Below the pieces are notes generated by a model. That model ran no database searches, was not told where the DNA came from, and saw nothing but the letters and a program-made list of their open reading frames with translations. Positions 36,875 through 45,291 of a stretch of 64,000 nucleotides of DNA are shown piece after piece. The stretch is from contig NC_008571.1 in the NCBI RefSeq assembly GCF_000060345.1, forward strand, positions 2,046,001 through 2,110,000, given 5' to 3'. This DNA is from Christiangramia forsetii KT0803 (GTDB lineage Bacteria; Bacteroidota; Bacteroidia; Flavobacteriales; Flavobacteriaceae). The first letter of the stretch is position 1; every line of letters starts with the position of its first letter. A program made the translations under genes and the position numbers.

Positions 36875-36988
36875 TTATATATCAAGGACCCCACAAGGGG
36901 TAATACCAGTCATGGTAATATCAATAGTAATACAGCGGAAAGAAATTCTTCCGGTAATAATATTGATATTTTTTTGAAGTTTTTTCAC
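36875..36988 (-). CDS. thrL: threonine operon leader peptide (Ile/Thr-rich, GTG start)
   Basis: A 37-codon frame lies 56 bases upstream of thrA on the same strand. The product begins MKKLQKNINIIT and continues through '...CITIDITMTGITPCGV...'; nine residues are Ile and five Thr, concentrated in the middle and end. Threonine is the product of the operon and isoleucine is made from it, which is the logic of E. coli ThrL. A GAGG Shine-Dalgarno sequence at 36999-36996 is spaced 7 bases from the GTG, unusual for this phylum. A promoter lies immediately upstream. The peptide itself probably has no function beyond ribosome stalling. Identification is inference from composition and position. Confidence 0.8.
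   Translation of the reverse strand: MKKLQKNINIITGRISFRCITIDITMTGITPCGVLDI
36888..36970 (-). promoter_or_regulatory. leader RNA hairpins of the thr operon
   Basis: On the minus strand AATATCAATA (36970-36961) is exactly complementary to TATTGATATT (36926-36917), enclosing a CGGAA/TTCCG hairpin (36953-36936). Two further hairpins follow: TACCA-TGAC-TGGTA (36917-36904), which shares a base with the first stem, and ACCCC-TTGT-GGGGT (36901-36888). All lie within the leader peptide frame, so ribosome position will decide which form. No U-tract follows the last stem. Confidence 0.5.
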
Positions 36989-36995
36989 AGTTTTT

Positions 36996-36999
36996 CCTC
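36996..36999 (-). promoter_or_regulatory. ribosome binding site of the thr leader peptide
   Basis: GAGG on the minus strand, 7 bases before the GTG start. Strong Shine-Dalgarno sequences are rare in this window, so its presence supports translation from the GTG. Confidence 0.6.
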
Positions 37000-37010
37000 G
37001 AAATCTTATT

Positions 37011-37039
37011 TAAAGGTATTCAAATAATCCTAGGAGCAA
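37011..37039 (-). promoter_or_regulatory. thr operon promoter (-33 TTG / -7 TAccTTTa)
   Basis: On the minus strand TTTTG ends at 37037 and, after 18 bases, TACCTTTA occupies 37018-37011, matching seven of eight positions of the Bacteroidetes -7 consensus TAnnTTTG. Transcription would start near 37005, leaving about 17 untranslated bases before the leader peptide. Confidence 0.55.
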
Positions 37040-37095
37040 AACTTTTTATTAAAATGAAGTTGAGAATTACGAGATTGATAAAATGAGTCCATAAA

Positions 37096-37121
37096 AAACC
37101 CGATAATGTAAATTATCGGGT
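37096..37121 (-). terminator. terminator between the DMT-transporter gene and the thr operon
   Basis: AACCCGATAAT and ATTATCGGGTT form an 11-bp perfect stem with loop GTAA. On the minus strand the right arm runs into six T residues, so it ends transcripts coming from the EamA gene and isolates the thr promoter. Confidence 0.85.
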
Positions 37122-37324
37122 TGATTTTTAATTATTTGCAAATGAACACTAAGGCGAATAGCACGAAATAAAGGTGATCCAATATGTTAATTGCTGAATT
37201 TTATTCTAGCTAATTTCCCTTGAAAAAATATATTCAAAAATTAAATGAAAGTCTATTGAAGTCTATATTTCTTGATATGTTTACCATGTCAGGAATTTTA
37301 TTGCTGTTTTAAAATTTCCAAAAG

Positions 37325-38203
37325 TCAGGAAGCGGACGTACTTAAAGATTCCTGCACCTTTTTTCTATTCAGTTTAGATATAAAGAAACTACTAATAAGA
37401 ATTAGACTACCTCCAGCTAAAATATTCCAGCTCAATTTTTCATCTAAAACAAAATATCCCAGAACGATTGCACTCACGACTTCCAGATACATTAAAGTAG
37501 TAGCTGTAGCAGCGGTTAATTCTTTAAGGCCATAAAAGAACAGTTTAAACACAACGATTCCTATGAGCAATCCATACAAAATTCCAACCCCGATTTGTGG
37601 TAATTCCACATCCGGTAAAAATGCCAGAAAAGGAACAAAGACCAGTGCGCCAATTAAGTTTTGATAAAAAATAAGCTGATTCTTACTATAATTTGGAGTT
37701 TCAGATTTAAAGAGAATTACGGTAACCGCGTATCCTATAGAAGCGCCAATGGCAGATAACATTCCAATAAAATCATTAGAAGCAAAACTAAAAGGTTTCC
37801 CTAAATAGGTTATTACAATACCAATAAATGCAAGAACTAAAAATCCGGTTTGCGCTTTTTGCAACTTCTGTTTGAAAAAAAGATACTCTATTGCCGTCAC
37901 AAATAACGGGTATGTATAAAAAAGGACCACCGCATTGCCAATAGAGGTGTATATGAAAGCTAGAAGATATAAATACATTCTAATGGCATTGATAAAAGAA
38001 GCCAAAAACATTTTTTTTGTATTCCCTCTAAAATGGAATTCTTTATCCTTTATCAAAAATGGGATTAAAAACAATACAGGAATTCCAGTTCTGAACCAGG
38101 CTATCCCACCGGTAGACATGCTATTCATTGACTTGATCAACAAACCATTATTACCTGCGAGTATAGCACATAAAATTACCGCATAAATCGCTTTTTTCTC
38201 CAT
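37325..38203 (-). CDS. EamA/DMT-family transporter
   Basis: The 292-residue protein has ten hydrophobic segments arranged as two EamA repeats, with the repeat signature near 'SIGNAVVLFYTYPLFV' and 'ELTAATATTLMYLEVVSAIV'. The family includes exporters of amino acids and other metabolites; location just upstream of the threonine operon suggests but does not show an amino-acid substrate. It is preceded after 32 bp by the J-domain gene on the same strand. The following terminator is about 200 bp downstream. Confidence 0.88.
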   Translation of the reverse strand: MEKKAIYAVILCAILAGNNGLLIKSMNSMSTGGIAWFRTGIPVLFLIPFLIKDKEFHFRGNTKKMFLASFINAIRMYLYLLAFIYTSIGNAVVLFYTYPLFVTAIEYLFFKQKLQKAQTGFLVLAFIGIVITYLGKPFSFASNDFIGMLSAIGASIGYAVTVILFKSETPNYSKNQLIFYQNLIGALVFVPFLAFLPDVELPQIGVGILYGLLIGIVVFKLFFYGLKELTAATATTLMYLEVVSAIVLGYFVLDEKLSWNILAGGSLILISSFFISKLNRKKVQESLSTSAS

Positions 38204-38235
38204 ATTCCAGCGCTTATTACTTTAGACCAACTAAT

Positions 38236-38691
38236 CTATACCGCCTGAAGCTCCATATCCTTCTTAGATTTTCTATACAAAAAGGAATTAAAAATGTTCC
38301 TTTTAGCAAAGCGATTTTGTTTTGGAGAATTGATCAATTTAATATAAAGCGCTTTGTTTACTCCGAAATACTCGTAGGTAGTTCCATCTAAAAATGAAAC
38401 TTCCAGAACATTCCCCTTATGCTGAAAATCATAAATTCCACTTTCGGAAATAGTTTTAGTATAGGCCTCTAAATTTTCAGCTTTAGTTTCTGGCGCAATA
38501 CTAACTAAGAAATGATAGCCATCAATTATTTCTTTGCTTTTAATTTCAGCCTGGATATGGCTTTCTTCCCCTTCCTGGAATTTATCTGGATGCCATTGTT
38601 TAACCAGGTTTCTATAATTAGTTTTAAGCTGTTTCAGATCAATTTTATCTTCCACACTAAATAACTTCTTGTATTTATTAACGCGCTTCAT
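38236..38691 (-). CDS. J-domain protein with C-terminal KTSC domain
   Basis: Residues 5 to about 60 are a DnaJ-type domain with the essential HPD tripeptide at 34-36 ('QWHPDKF'), implying it stimulates an Hsp70 ATPase. Residues about 86-140 resemble the KTSC domain ('GNVLEVSFLDGTTYEYFGV'), a small domain often linked to lysyl-tRNA synthetase or nucleic-acid contexts. There is no zinc finger or substrate-binding DnaJ C-terminal domain. The 151-residue combination is compact. The gene may share a transcript with the DMT transporter. Confidence 0.8.
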   Translation of the reverse strand: MKRVNKYKKLFSVEDKIDLKQLKTNYRNLVKQWHPDKFQEGEESHIQAEIKSKEIIDGYHFLVSIAPETKAENLEAYTKTISESGIYDFQHKGNVLEVSFLDGTTYEYFGVNKALYIKLINSPKQNRFAKRNIFNSFLYRKSKKDMELQAV

Positions 38692-38832
38692 AATTCAATT
38701 TTTATAAGCCGCGAAATTACTCCTTTTTATCTGATAAAAACCATTTCTTCAATTAGGATATTAATCAGATTTAAGGCGCTAACATATTGATGAATTGAAT
38801 ATCCGGAATGTGACCTATAATTGAGAAAGAAC

Positions 38833-38862
38833 GTCATTCTGAACTTGTTTCAAAATCTCAGA
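38833..38862 (+). repeat. interspersed repeat unit (solo copy)
   Basis: GTCATTCTGAACTTGTTTCA followed by AAATCTCAG matches the two units found inside the nested inverted repeat at 32.05-32.13 kb at most positions (consensus GTCATYCTGAAYTTRTTTCA). Confidence 0.6.
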
Positions 38863-39038
38863 ACACTAGTAAACATAACAGTAACTTGAGACCTTAAAAT
38901 AGATTAGCATTGACCTTTTTTCGTGGATTTAAAAAAATCTCCCTTAGGTCGATGATGATTTGTTTGGTTTTTAAGATTGTTCATTTTTTTGCTTGTCCAA
39001 AAAAACGAACCAAAAAAAGGACACTTTTTTGTAGGTGT

Positions 39039-39066
39039 TTTTAATTATGTTGCCACATAATTAAAA
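39039..39066. repeat. perfect 12-bp hairpin
   Basis: TTTTAATTATGT and ACATAATTAAAA flank a TGCC tetraloop. Neither strand has a T-run beyond the stem, so it is not an ordinary terminator. It lies 218 bp downstream of the amine oxidase stop. Confidence 0.55.
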
Positions 39067-39283
39067 TCGTACTTCCCCAGCTAAATTTTCTCCAAGGCTT
39101 CAAAAATTTTACGCCGCGGGAAGCACTACACTTGCAAAAAAGAAGTTATTGAAAAGATAAATTTGCTAGAAAAATTATACGTCAATTGTCTATGCCAGAT
39201 AGAAATTTTCATCTCAGGTTTCAAGGAGACGGAATAACTTTTAGGATAAAAACCGGATATGCAGATATTGATGATTTTTATTT

Positions 39284-40327
39284 TTAAGATAAGATCTTTT
39301 TTGCGGTATTTAATCCGCTATAGATGGCTCCTTCTAAGTAACCTCCATATAGGGGAGATGTTTCAGTTCCTGAAAAATAAAGTCTCCCATCCAAGAAAGA
39401 TTTTTTAAAAATAGAATTTCCGTATTGAGGACTCATATAAACTGATTTCAAGGATTTCCCCGAGGTATATTCTTCTTTCGCCCAGTCTTTTTCTATATAA
39501 TTTTTATAGTTTCTAGCTTCAGGCCCTAAATGCTGTTCTAAATAGGCTAGAATTCGTTCTTTTCTATGAGCTGCTGTTTCCTCGCGCAAACCTTCATTTA
39601 CAAAACCCATCAAACTATATTCATTTTCAGCTGCATTACAATGATCATATAATTCTATAACCGGCCCAATTTGACCAATAATAGTCCCGGACAATCCTTT
39701 CTTTTTCCAGAATGCTTCCGGATAGGTAATCCCAACTTTAATTGCATTGCTCATCCAGGTATGTGTTTTTTGCATAACCTCCTTCAAATTATCAGGCAGC
39801 GGTGGAGTGTACTCTATATTTTCAGCAATTTTAGGAGGTAAACAAATAATTACTTTTTCTGCATGATAACTTTCTCCTTGCACCATTACCTCTAAGAAAT
39901 TATCCTGCATTTTGATATGGGTTACGGGAGATTCCAATTCCAAGTTTGCCGCAACAGGATTACTTAGAGCTTGAATCAAAGAATCACTCCCGCCAGAAAT
40001 TCTTTTTGCACCTGGAGCATTAGGATCACTCTCAAATAAATGAGCCGGAGCCATGCTGTTATAAACCAAAACACTTTTTCCCTTACTAAATTGCTCAAAA
40101 TAATCCAGGTTATATTTACTTAATACTTCGCTGGTATACACATGTTGTTTCTGAAACCAGGTTGCCCCGAGATCTATCCCTTCTTTTGTAAGAATTCTTC
40201 CACCTGTTCTACTCCTTGCTTCCAGGATTATAAAATCTTCCTCTCCATTTTCCCGTAATTCATTGGCAGTAATCAGGCCGCTAAGTCCCGCCCCTATGAT
40301 AAGAAATTTTACTTTTTTCACTTTCAT
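39284..40327 (-). CDS. flavin monoamine oxidase family protein
   Basis: The 347-residue FAD enzyme begins with the dinucleotide fold 'FLIIGAGLSGLITANEL' and 'ILEARSRTGGRI', followed by 'IDLGATWF' and the C-terminal 'YFSGTETSPLYGGYLEGAIYSG' region that closes the FAD site (quoted in part). The protein is shorter than typical monoamine oxidases (about 450 residues) because the substrate domain is compact. It would oxidise an amine to an aldehyde with peroxide release. The substrate is unknown. It is monocistronic, with a hairpin terminator for the upstream operon between it and the MoxR gene. Confidence 0.88.
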   Translation of the reverse strand: MKVKKVKFLIIGAGLSGLITANELRENGEEDFIILEARSRTGGRILTKEGIDLGATWFQKQHVYTSEVLSKYNLDYFEQFSKGKSVLVYNSMAPAHLFESDPNAPGAKRISGGSDSLIQALSNPVAANLELESPVTHIKMQDNFLEVMVQGESYHAEKVIICLPPKIAENIEYTPPLPDNLKEVMQKTHTWMSNAIKVGITYPEAFWKKKGLSGTIIGQIGPVIELYDHCNAAENEYSLMGFVNEGLREETAAHRKERILAYLEQHLGPEARNYKNYIEKDWAKEEYTSGKSLKSVYMSPQYGNSIFKKSFLDGRLYFSGTETSPLYGGYLEGAIYSGLNTAKKILS

Positions 40328-40356
40328 GCTCTTTACTTTTCAAGTATGATCTAAAG

Positions 40357-40386
40357 AAAAAGCGCAATATTATATACTGCGCTTTC
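40357..40386 (-). terminator. terminator downstream of the VWA-MoxR operon
   Basis: On the minus strand the stem AAAGCGCA / TGCGCTTT runs into TTTTTC. It is 186 bp after the MoxR stop and 30 bp before the amine oxidase start. Confidence 0.65.
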
Positions 40387-40571
40387 AGTTATTTTTATTT
40401 TATGGAGTTAATTTCATTTAAATCCGTAAATATTCCTGGATATATAAAGTCTATGTCTAAAATGTGACATCAAGCGCTGACGAAAATAGTTTCTTAGCCC
40501 TTCTACTGCGCTCAGGGAGACAAAAGTATATCTTCATTTCAACGGATACCCAAATGATTAAAAAATAGATT

Positions 40572-42035
40572 TTAAAGTCCGCTAATATAGCTTCCATAAA
40601 GATCTTTGAATTGAAGCCCTTTTGAAAATCTCTTTTTGCTTAACTTCTTATATTCTACCAACGCCCAAAGCAGAAATTCTTTTATGAAGTATTTATCTTC
40701 ATCTTTAACTTCCGGCTGATATTTCTCTATCAGCTTATTTAGAGGTTCTATGGAATCTAATTCTGCTTTATATTCAGCATCTGTAAGATCATCAGGTAAT
40801 TCAAATCCTGAACTTTCAAAAAACCATTCCACGAGGTCATCATAAGGTGTAGTTTCGTCTGGTTTCTGAAGCTTTTCAATCGCAGGGAAGTAATCTGGAA
40901 AAAGTGTTTTTACCGAATCTCCTATAAGTTGCTGGGCAACAAAAGCTGCTCCCTCCTGCTCTCCTTCATAAACCAATTCAACCTTTCCGGTTATCGATGG
41001 GATCACCCCAAGAAAATCCCCAAATCGTAATAAGGTTTTTTCTTCATCATTTCTAATGGCTCTCCTTTCCGCAGTACTTAATAAATTTTCAAAAGCTGTA
41101 ATGCTCATTCTCGCACTAACGCCACTTTTATGATCTATAAATTCGCTGTCTCGTGCTTCAAAACTAATCTGCTCCAATAGATCCCTGGCAATATCGGGAA
41201 CGTGCACAAATTCCTTTTGTCTTTCATCCAGTTGAGCTTCCTGAGTGGTAATGATCTTTGCAGTGGCAATATCTTCCGGATAATGAGTTAAAATCTGTGA
41301 ACCAATCCTGTCTTTCAGCGGAGTCACAATGCTTCCCCTGTTGGTGTAATCTTCAGGATTCGCAGTGAAAATAAATTGCATATCCAAGGGCAGTCTCAGT
41401 TTAAAACCTCTAATTTGAATATCACCTTCCTGTAATATATTGAAAAGTGCTACCTGAATTCTTGCCTGAAGATCTGGCAATTCATTGATCACAAAAATAC
41501 TTCTATTTGCACGTGGAATCATTCCGAAGTGAATCACCCTATCATCAGCATAACTCAACTTTAAATTGGCTGCTTTAATAGGGTCTACATCTCCGATCAG
41601 GTCGGCAACAGTGACATCTGGAGTTGCTAATTTCTCAAAAAAACGCTCATCCCTATGTATCCAAGAAATTGGGGTTTTAGCCCCTTTCTCATTAATAAGC
41701 TCCCTGGCATATCTACTAATTGGTTGTAAAGGATCATCATTAATTTCTGAACCTTCCACAACCGGCATCCATTCATCTAAAAGCTGTACCATTAACCTGG
41801 CAAGTCTCGTTTTAGCCTGGCCTCGTAAACCCAGCAGATTAATATTATGTCTTGAAAGAATAGCTCTTTCCAATTCTGGGATTACGGTATAATCGTATCC
41901 ATGAATTCCCTTAAAAGCATTTTCTTTATTTCTTATTTTTTGCTTAAGATTATCCCGAAGTTCATCTTTGATACTTTTGCTTTTGTATCCAGCTTCTTTC
42001 AGCTCTCCAAGATTCTTTATTTTTTCTTTATTCAT
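40572..42035 (-). CDS. MoxR/ChlI-type AAA+ ATPase
   Basis: The 487-residue protein has an AAA+ core with a variant Walker A, 'GLRGQAKTR' (Lys75; Ala replaces the usual Gly before Lys), Walker B 'IFVINELPDL', and a magnesium-chelatase-I-like arrangement with 'FTANPEDYTNRG' (sensor 1). It lies 11 bp downstream of a VWA-domain protein, the classic MoxR/VWA pairing that resembles Mg-chelatase BchI/BchD. Such pairs act as metal-insertion or protein-remodelling chaperones; the client is unknown. Confidence 0.85.
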   Translation of the reverse strand: MNKEKIKNLGELKEAGYKSKSIKDELRDNLKQKIRNKENAFKGIHGYDYTVIPELERAILSRHNINLLGLRGQAKTRLARLMVQLLDEWMPVVEGSEINDDPLQPISRYARELINEKGAKTPISWIHRDERFFEKLATPDVTVADLIGDVDPIKAANLKLSYADDRVIHFGMIPRANRSIFVINELPDLQARIQVALFNILQEGDIQIRGFKLRLPLDMQFIFTANPEDYTNRGSIVTPLKDRIGSQILTHYPEDIATAKIITTQEAQLDERQKEFVHVPDIARDLLEQISFEARDSEFIDHKSGVSARMSITAFENLLSTAERRAIRNDEEKTLLRFGDFLGVIPSITGKVELVYEGEQEGAAFVAQQLIGDSVKTLFPDYFPAIEKLQKPDETTPYDDLVEWFFESSGFELPDDLTDAEYKAELDSIEPLNKLIEKYQPEVKDEDKYFIKEFLLWALVEYKKLSKKRFSKGLQFKDLYGSYISGL

Positions 42036-42046
42036 ATAATTATTTC

Positions 42047-43177
42047 TTAGCCTCTAATTCTTTTCTTTCTGTTGATCTCATAATCTTCAAAGATCATTTC
42101 ACCCAGCCCTTTTAGACCTGTATAAAACGCTTTTCCCTGATTTGCTGCAGTAAACTCCTGAACAAATCTTGTGAGGTAAGGATCCTGCGCTATCATAAAT
42201 GTGGTTATGGGAATACGGACTTTTCTTGCCTGCCTTGCCATATTATAGCATTTATCTACTACATATGGATCCAAACCCATACTATTTTTATAATAACTAC
42301 CATCCCTTTCTCTAATACAGCTGGGTTTCCCATCGGTAATCATAAATATTTGCTTGTTGGTATTTCGTTTACGACGTAAAAGGTCCATCGCTAATTCTAA
42401 ACCGGCCACGGTATTGGTATGATATGGACCTACTTTTAAGTAAGGTAATTCTGCGATAGATATTGGCCAGGCATCATTTCCGAAAACAAGAATATCCAGC
42501 GTATCTTTAGGATAACGGGTGGTGATTAATTCTGAAAGTGCCATCGCTACCTTTTTCGCGGGTGTAATTCTATCTTCACCGTATAAGATCATACTGTGAC
42601 TGATGTCTATCATTAACACCGTACTCATCTGAGATTTGTAATGAGTTTCTTCTACAACCAGATCATCTTCAGACATACTGAATTCTCCAATCCCGTGATT
42701 TATTTGAGCATTTTTTAAACTTTCTGTTACCGAAATTCGGCTTAAAGAATCTCCAAACTGGTATGCCCTAAAATCTCCGGTATGCTCATCTCCGCGACCT
42801 ATTTGGTTTGTTCTATGATTTCCCGAAGAACCTTTCTTTAATTTTCCGAAAATTTGCTCCAATGCTTGCTGACGAATGGCCCTTTCGGTTTTGGCAGTAA
42901 TAGCCATACTGCCACTTCCTTCCTGATCCATTTCTTCCTTAATATATCCTTTCTTCTTTAAGTCTTCTACGAAATCATCCAGGGTATAATCATCATCGGT
43001 CAATTTATATTCTTCATCAAGCTGTTTTAGCCAATCCATCGCTTCGTCGAGATCGCCAGATGTATGTGTAATGATCTCTTTAAAGATCTCGAATAACTTA
43101 TCAAAAGGAGAAATTTCAGGCGCGTCATATTTATCAAATATAAAACCTCTTATCTCCTTATCTGCTTTCCTTTTCAT
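42047..43177 (-). CDS. VWA-domain partner protein of the MoxR ATPase
   Basis: The 376-residue protein has a helical N-terminal half (1-150) and a von Willebrand A domain from about 184 with the metal-ion-dependent adhesion site D-x-S-x-S at 191-195 ('MIDISHS') and later 'MITDGKPS'. There is no signal peptide, so it acts in the cytosol. It is the promoter-proximal gene of the pair with the AAA+ ATPase; in related systems the VWA protein recruits or inserts the client. Confidence 0.85.
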   Translation of the reverse strand: MKRKADKEIRGFIFDKYDAPEISPFDKLFEIFKEIITHTSGDLDEAMDWLKQLDEEYKLTDDDYTLDDFVEDLKKKGYIKEEMDQEGSGSMAITAKTERAIRQQALEQIFGKLKKGSSGNHRTNQIGRGDEHTGDFRAYQFGDSLSRISVTESLKNAQINHGIGEFSMSEDDLVVEETHYKSQMSTVLMIDISHSMILYGEDRITPAKKVAMALSELITTRYPKDTLDILVFGNDAWPISIAELPYLKVGPYHTNTVAGLELAMDLLRRKRNTNKQIFMITDGKPSCIRERDGSYYKNSMGLDPYVVDKCYNMARQARKVRIPITTFMIAQDPYLTRFVQEFTAANQGKAFYTGLKGLGEMIFEDYEINRKKRIRG

Positions 43178-43341
43178 ATCCTAAAAATAATTCTTTTCAA
43201 GCAGAAAGTAAAAACAACTTATCTAAACACAAACTAAACTTTTGTTAATGGAAACATTTTGATTCATATGGGCTTCTTGTTATACTTTTCTTAATTACTT
43301 CTCCTTTATCGAAGGATATAAGAGATTTGAAAAAAAAATAG

Positions 43342-44163
43342 ATGACGAAATATTTATATATATTATTTATTGGTTTAATCTCCTTTAGTCATACTGCACA
43401 GGAAAATGTTTCTCCTTATAAGACTGAATTATGGAAAGACGGAGCCTGGATTACTGGATCTGTAGGCCTTAATGTTTTAGGGGTTCTCTCAATTCAGAAT
43501 AAACCTAATCTAACCAAAGCTGAACTTGATGATCTAAATAGGGATGAAATTTGGGGAATTAATCGAAATGCTATAGGAAATTTTTCTAAAAATGCCGATG
43601 AACTTAGCTATATTCCATTCTATGCCTCATTTGCCACGCCTTTATTGTTTCTTTTAGGAGAAAATGAAAGAAATAATTTCGGACAGATCTCGGTAATGTT
43701 TGTAGAAACTATGGCTACCACGGGTGCTTTATTCACTCTTACGGCTGGTAATATTGAAAAGAGCCGCCCATTAGTTTACAATAAAAATTTATCAATAGAA
43801 GAAAGATTAGACTCTGATGCACAGCGATCTTTCTTTGCAGGTCATACAGCTGCAACTGCAGCAGCCACATTTTTTACGGCAAAGGTTTTTCAGGATTTTA
43901 ATCCAGAATCTTCTGCTGTACCCTTTGTTTGGGCAGGAGCAGTAGCGGTACCGGCATATGTGGGTTATTTAAGAACGAAAGCCGGAAAACATTTCCTCAC
44001 AGATAATTTAATTGGCTTTGGAATTGGTGCAGCTTGTGGTATCTTCGTGCCTGAAATTCATAAAATCGGAAATGAGAGATTGGATGTATATCCAACGGTG
44101 GATACTAATGTGATGGGAACCGGTATAGATACTAAAGGTATTGGTTTTAACTACACCTTTTAA
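43342..44163 (+). CDS. PAP2-superfamily phosphatase-like membrane protein
   Basis: The 273-residue protein has a signal-like start (to 'SHTAQE'), several membrane segments and the three PAP2 blocks in weak form: 'NIEKSRPLVYN', 'RSFFAGHTAATAA' (catalytic His) and 'YLRTKAGKHFLTDNLIGFGIG' (second His, Asp; quoted in part). The family removes phosphate from lipid pyrophosphates such as undecaprenyl-PP or phosphatidates. It starts a two-gene unit with the EEP-domain gene 15 bp downstream. Confidence 0.85.
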   Translation: MTKYLYILFIGLISFSHTAQENVSPYKTELWKDGAWITGSVGLNVLGVLSIQNKPNLTKAELDDLNRDEIWGINRNAIGNFSKNADELSYIPFYASFATPLLFLLGENERNNFGQISVMFVETMATTGALFTLTAGNIEKSRPLVYNKNLSIEERLDSDAQRSFFAGHTAATAAATFFTAKVFQDFNPESSAVPFVWAGAVAVPAYVGYLRTKAGKHFLTDNLIGFGIGAACGIFVPEIHKIGNERLDVYPTVDTNVMGTGIDTKGIGFNYTF

Positions 44164-44178
44164 AAAAGGATAATTCCT

Positions 44179-45291
44179 ATGACAATTGGAGAAATAATTT
44201 TGTTATTCTTTTCGGTTTTGATGTGCATTCCCACGCTAGCATCGCTTACTAGATTTGACCAATGGTGGATAAGAGGTTTTGATTTCCCCAGGATACAAAT
44301 AAGTTTCCTTATTATTTGTGTTATCACCAGTTCAGCATTTTTCTACGATTTTGAAAAAACATGGCAGTTCATTGCGGTTGGAGCTTTAAGTTTAAGTCTG
44401 CTATATCAGTTCAAAAAAATATTTCCATATACCTATATTTCAAGAAAACAGGTCCTGGCATTTAAAGGTTCAGACCCCCAGGCAACGATTTCAATACTTG
44501 TGAGTAACGTTCTTACTCCTAATAAGAGAAGTGATAAACTTATTTCTCTTGTAAATGAAAAGAAGCCTGACATTCTTTTAACTTTAGAAAGCGATAAAAG
44601 ATGGGAGGACGAACTTTCAGTTTTAGAAAAAGATTATAAGAATACTGTGAAAATACCGAAAGATAATCTTTACGGTATGCATCTCTATTCAAAATTAGAA
44701 TTGAAGGAGGTAAAAGTAAGATATCTTGTTCAGGAAGATATTCCCTCTATTCACGGCTTCGTAATTCTTAGAAACGGTAAGAAAGTAAGGTTTCACTGTC
44801 TACACCCTATGCCTCCGAGTCCAACCGAAAGTGATACGTCTACCAATCGAGATGCCGAATTATTGATGTTAGGAAGGGATGTGGATGTGGAAAAGGATTC
44901 TATTCTTGTTTTTGGAGATCTTAATGATGTCGCCTGGTCCAGAACTACAAGGCTTTTTCAAAAATTAAGCGGACTTATGGATCCAAGGATTGGAAGAGGA
45001 TTTTTTAATACATTCCATTCTAAGTATTTCCTATTAAGATGGCCCTTAGATCATGTTTTTCATACCAAAGACTTTACTTTAGTAGATATTGCCAGAGAAA
45101 AAAATGTAGGTTCAGATCATTTTCCTATGTATATAAAGCTCAATTATGAACCATCTGCTGAAGTGATCAATGAAGATACTGACGAAGCAGATGAAGAAGA
45201 AAAAGAATGGGCTGAAGAAAAAATTAAAAATGCAGACCCTATTAGACAGAGGCTAGATCTCAACTCTCCTCAAAATAGGCTGACAACTTAG
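44179..45291 (+). CDS. endonuclease/exonuclease/phosphatase-fold membrane protein
   Basis: Three membrane helices (about residues 5-22, 34-53, 57-75) precede an EEP domain from about residue 95. Catalytic motifs are 'LLTLESDKRW' (metal-binding Glu), 'VFGDLNDVAWS' (Asp, Asn) and 'GSDHFPMY' (Asp-His). The C-terminal 35 residues are strongly acidic. The membrane anchor suggests a lipid or nucleotide-sugar phosphodiesterase rather than a nuclease. The end overlaps the convergent response-regulator gene by 32 bp. Confidence 0.85.
   Translation: MTIGEIILLFFSVLMCIPTLASLTRFDQWWIRGFDFPRIQISFLIICVITSSAFFYDFEKTWQFIAVGALSLSLLYQFKKIFPYTYISRKQVLAFKGSDPQATISILVSNVLTPNKRSDKLISLVNEKKPDILLTLESDKRWEDELSVLEKDYKNTVKIPKDNLYGMHLYSKLELKEVKVRYLVQEDIPSIHGFVILRNGKKVRFHCLHPMPPSPTESDTSTNRDAELLMLGRDVDVEKDSILVFGDLNDVAWSRTTRLFQKLSGLMDPRIGRGFFNTFHSKYFLLRWPLDHVFHTKDFTLVDIAREKNVGSDHFPMYIKLNYEPSAEVINEDTDEADEEEKEWAEEKIKNADPIRQRLDLNSPQNRLTT

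Larger units (their letters stand above)
38692..39283. other. 592-bp intergenic region with repeat remnants and a 12-bp hairpin
   Basis: No convincing gene. A third copy of the interspersed unit (GTCATTCTGAACTTGTTTCA) begins at 38833. Bases 38930-39165 are low-complexity, with a TGTCC...GGACA arrangement around A-rich sequence, and a perfect 12-bp stem (TTTTAATTATGT, loop TGCC, ACATAATTAAAA) at 39039-39066. The stretch resembles the conserved debris seen between genes of related flavobacteria, an impression from memory only. Confidence 0.5.

Noticed and set aside
39193-39285. 31-codon frame just before the amine oxidase stop
   Set aside because: Short, no ribosome-binding site, no recognisable domain; likely chance.
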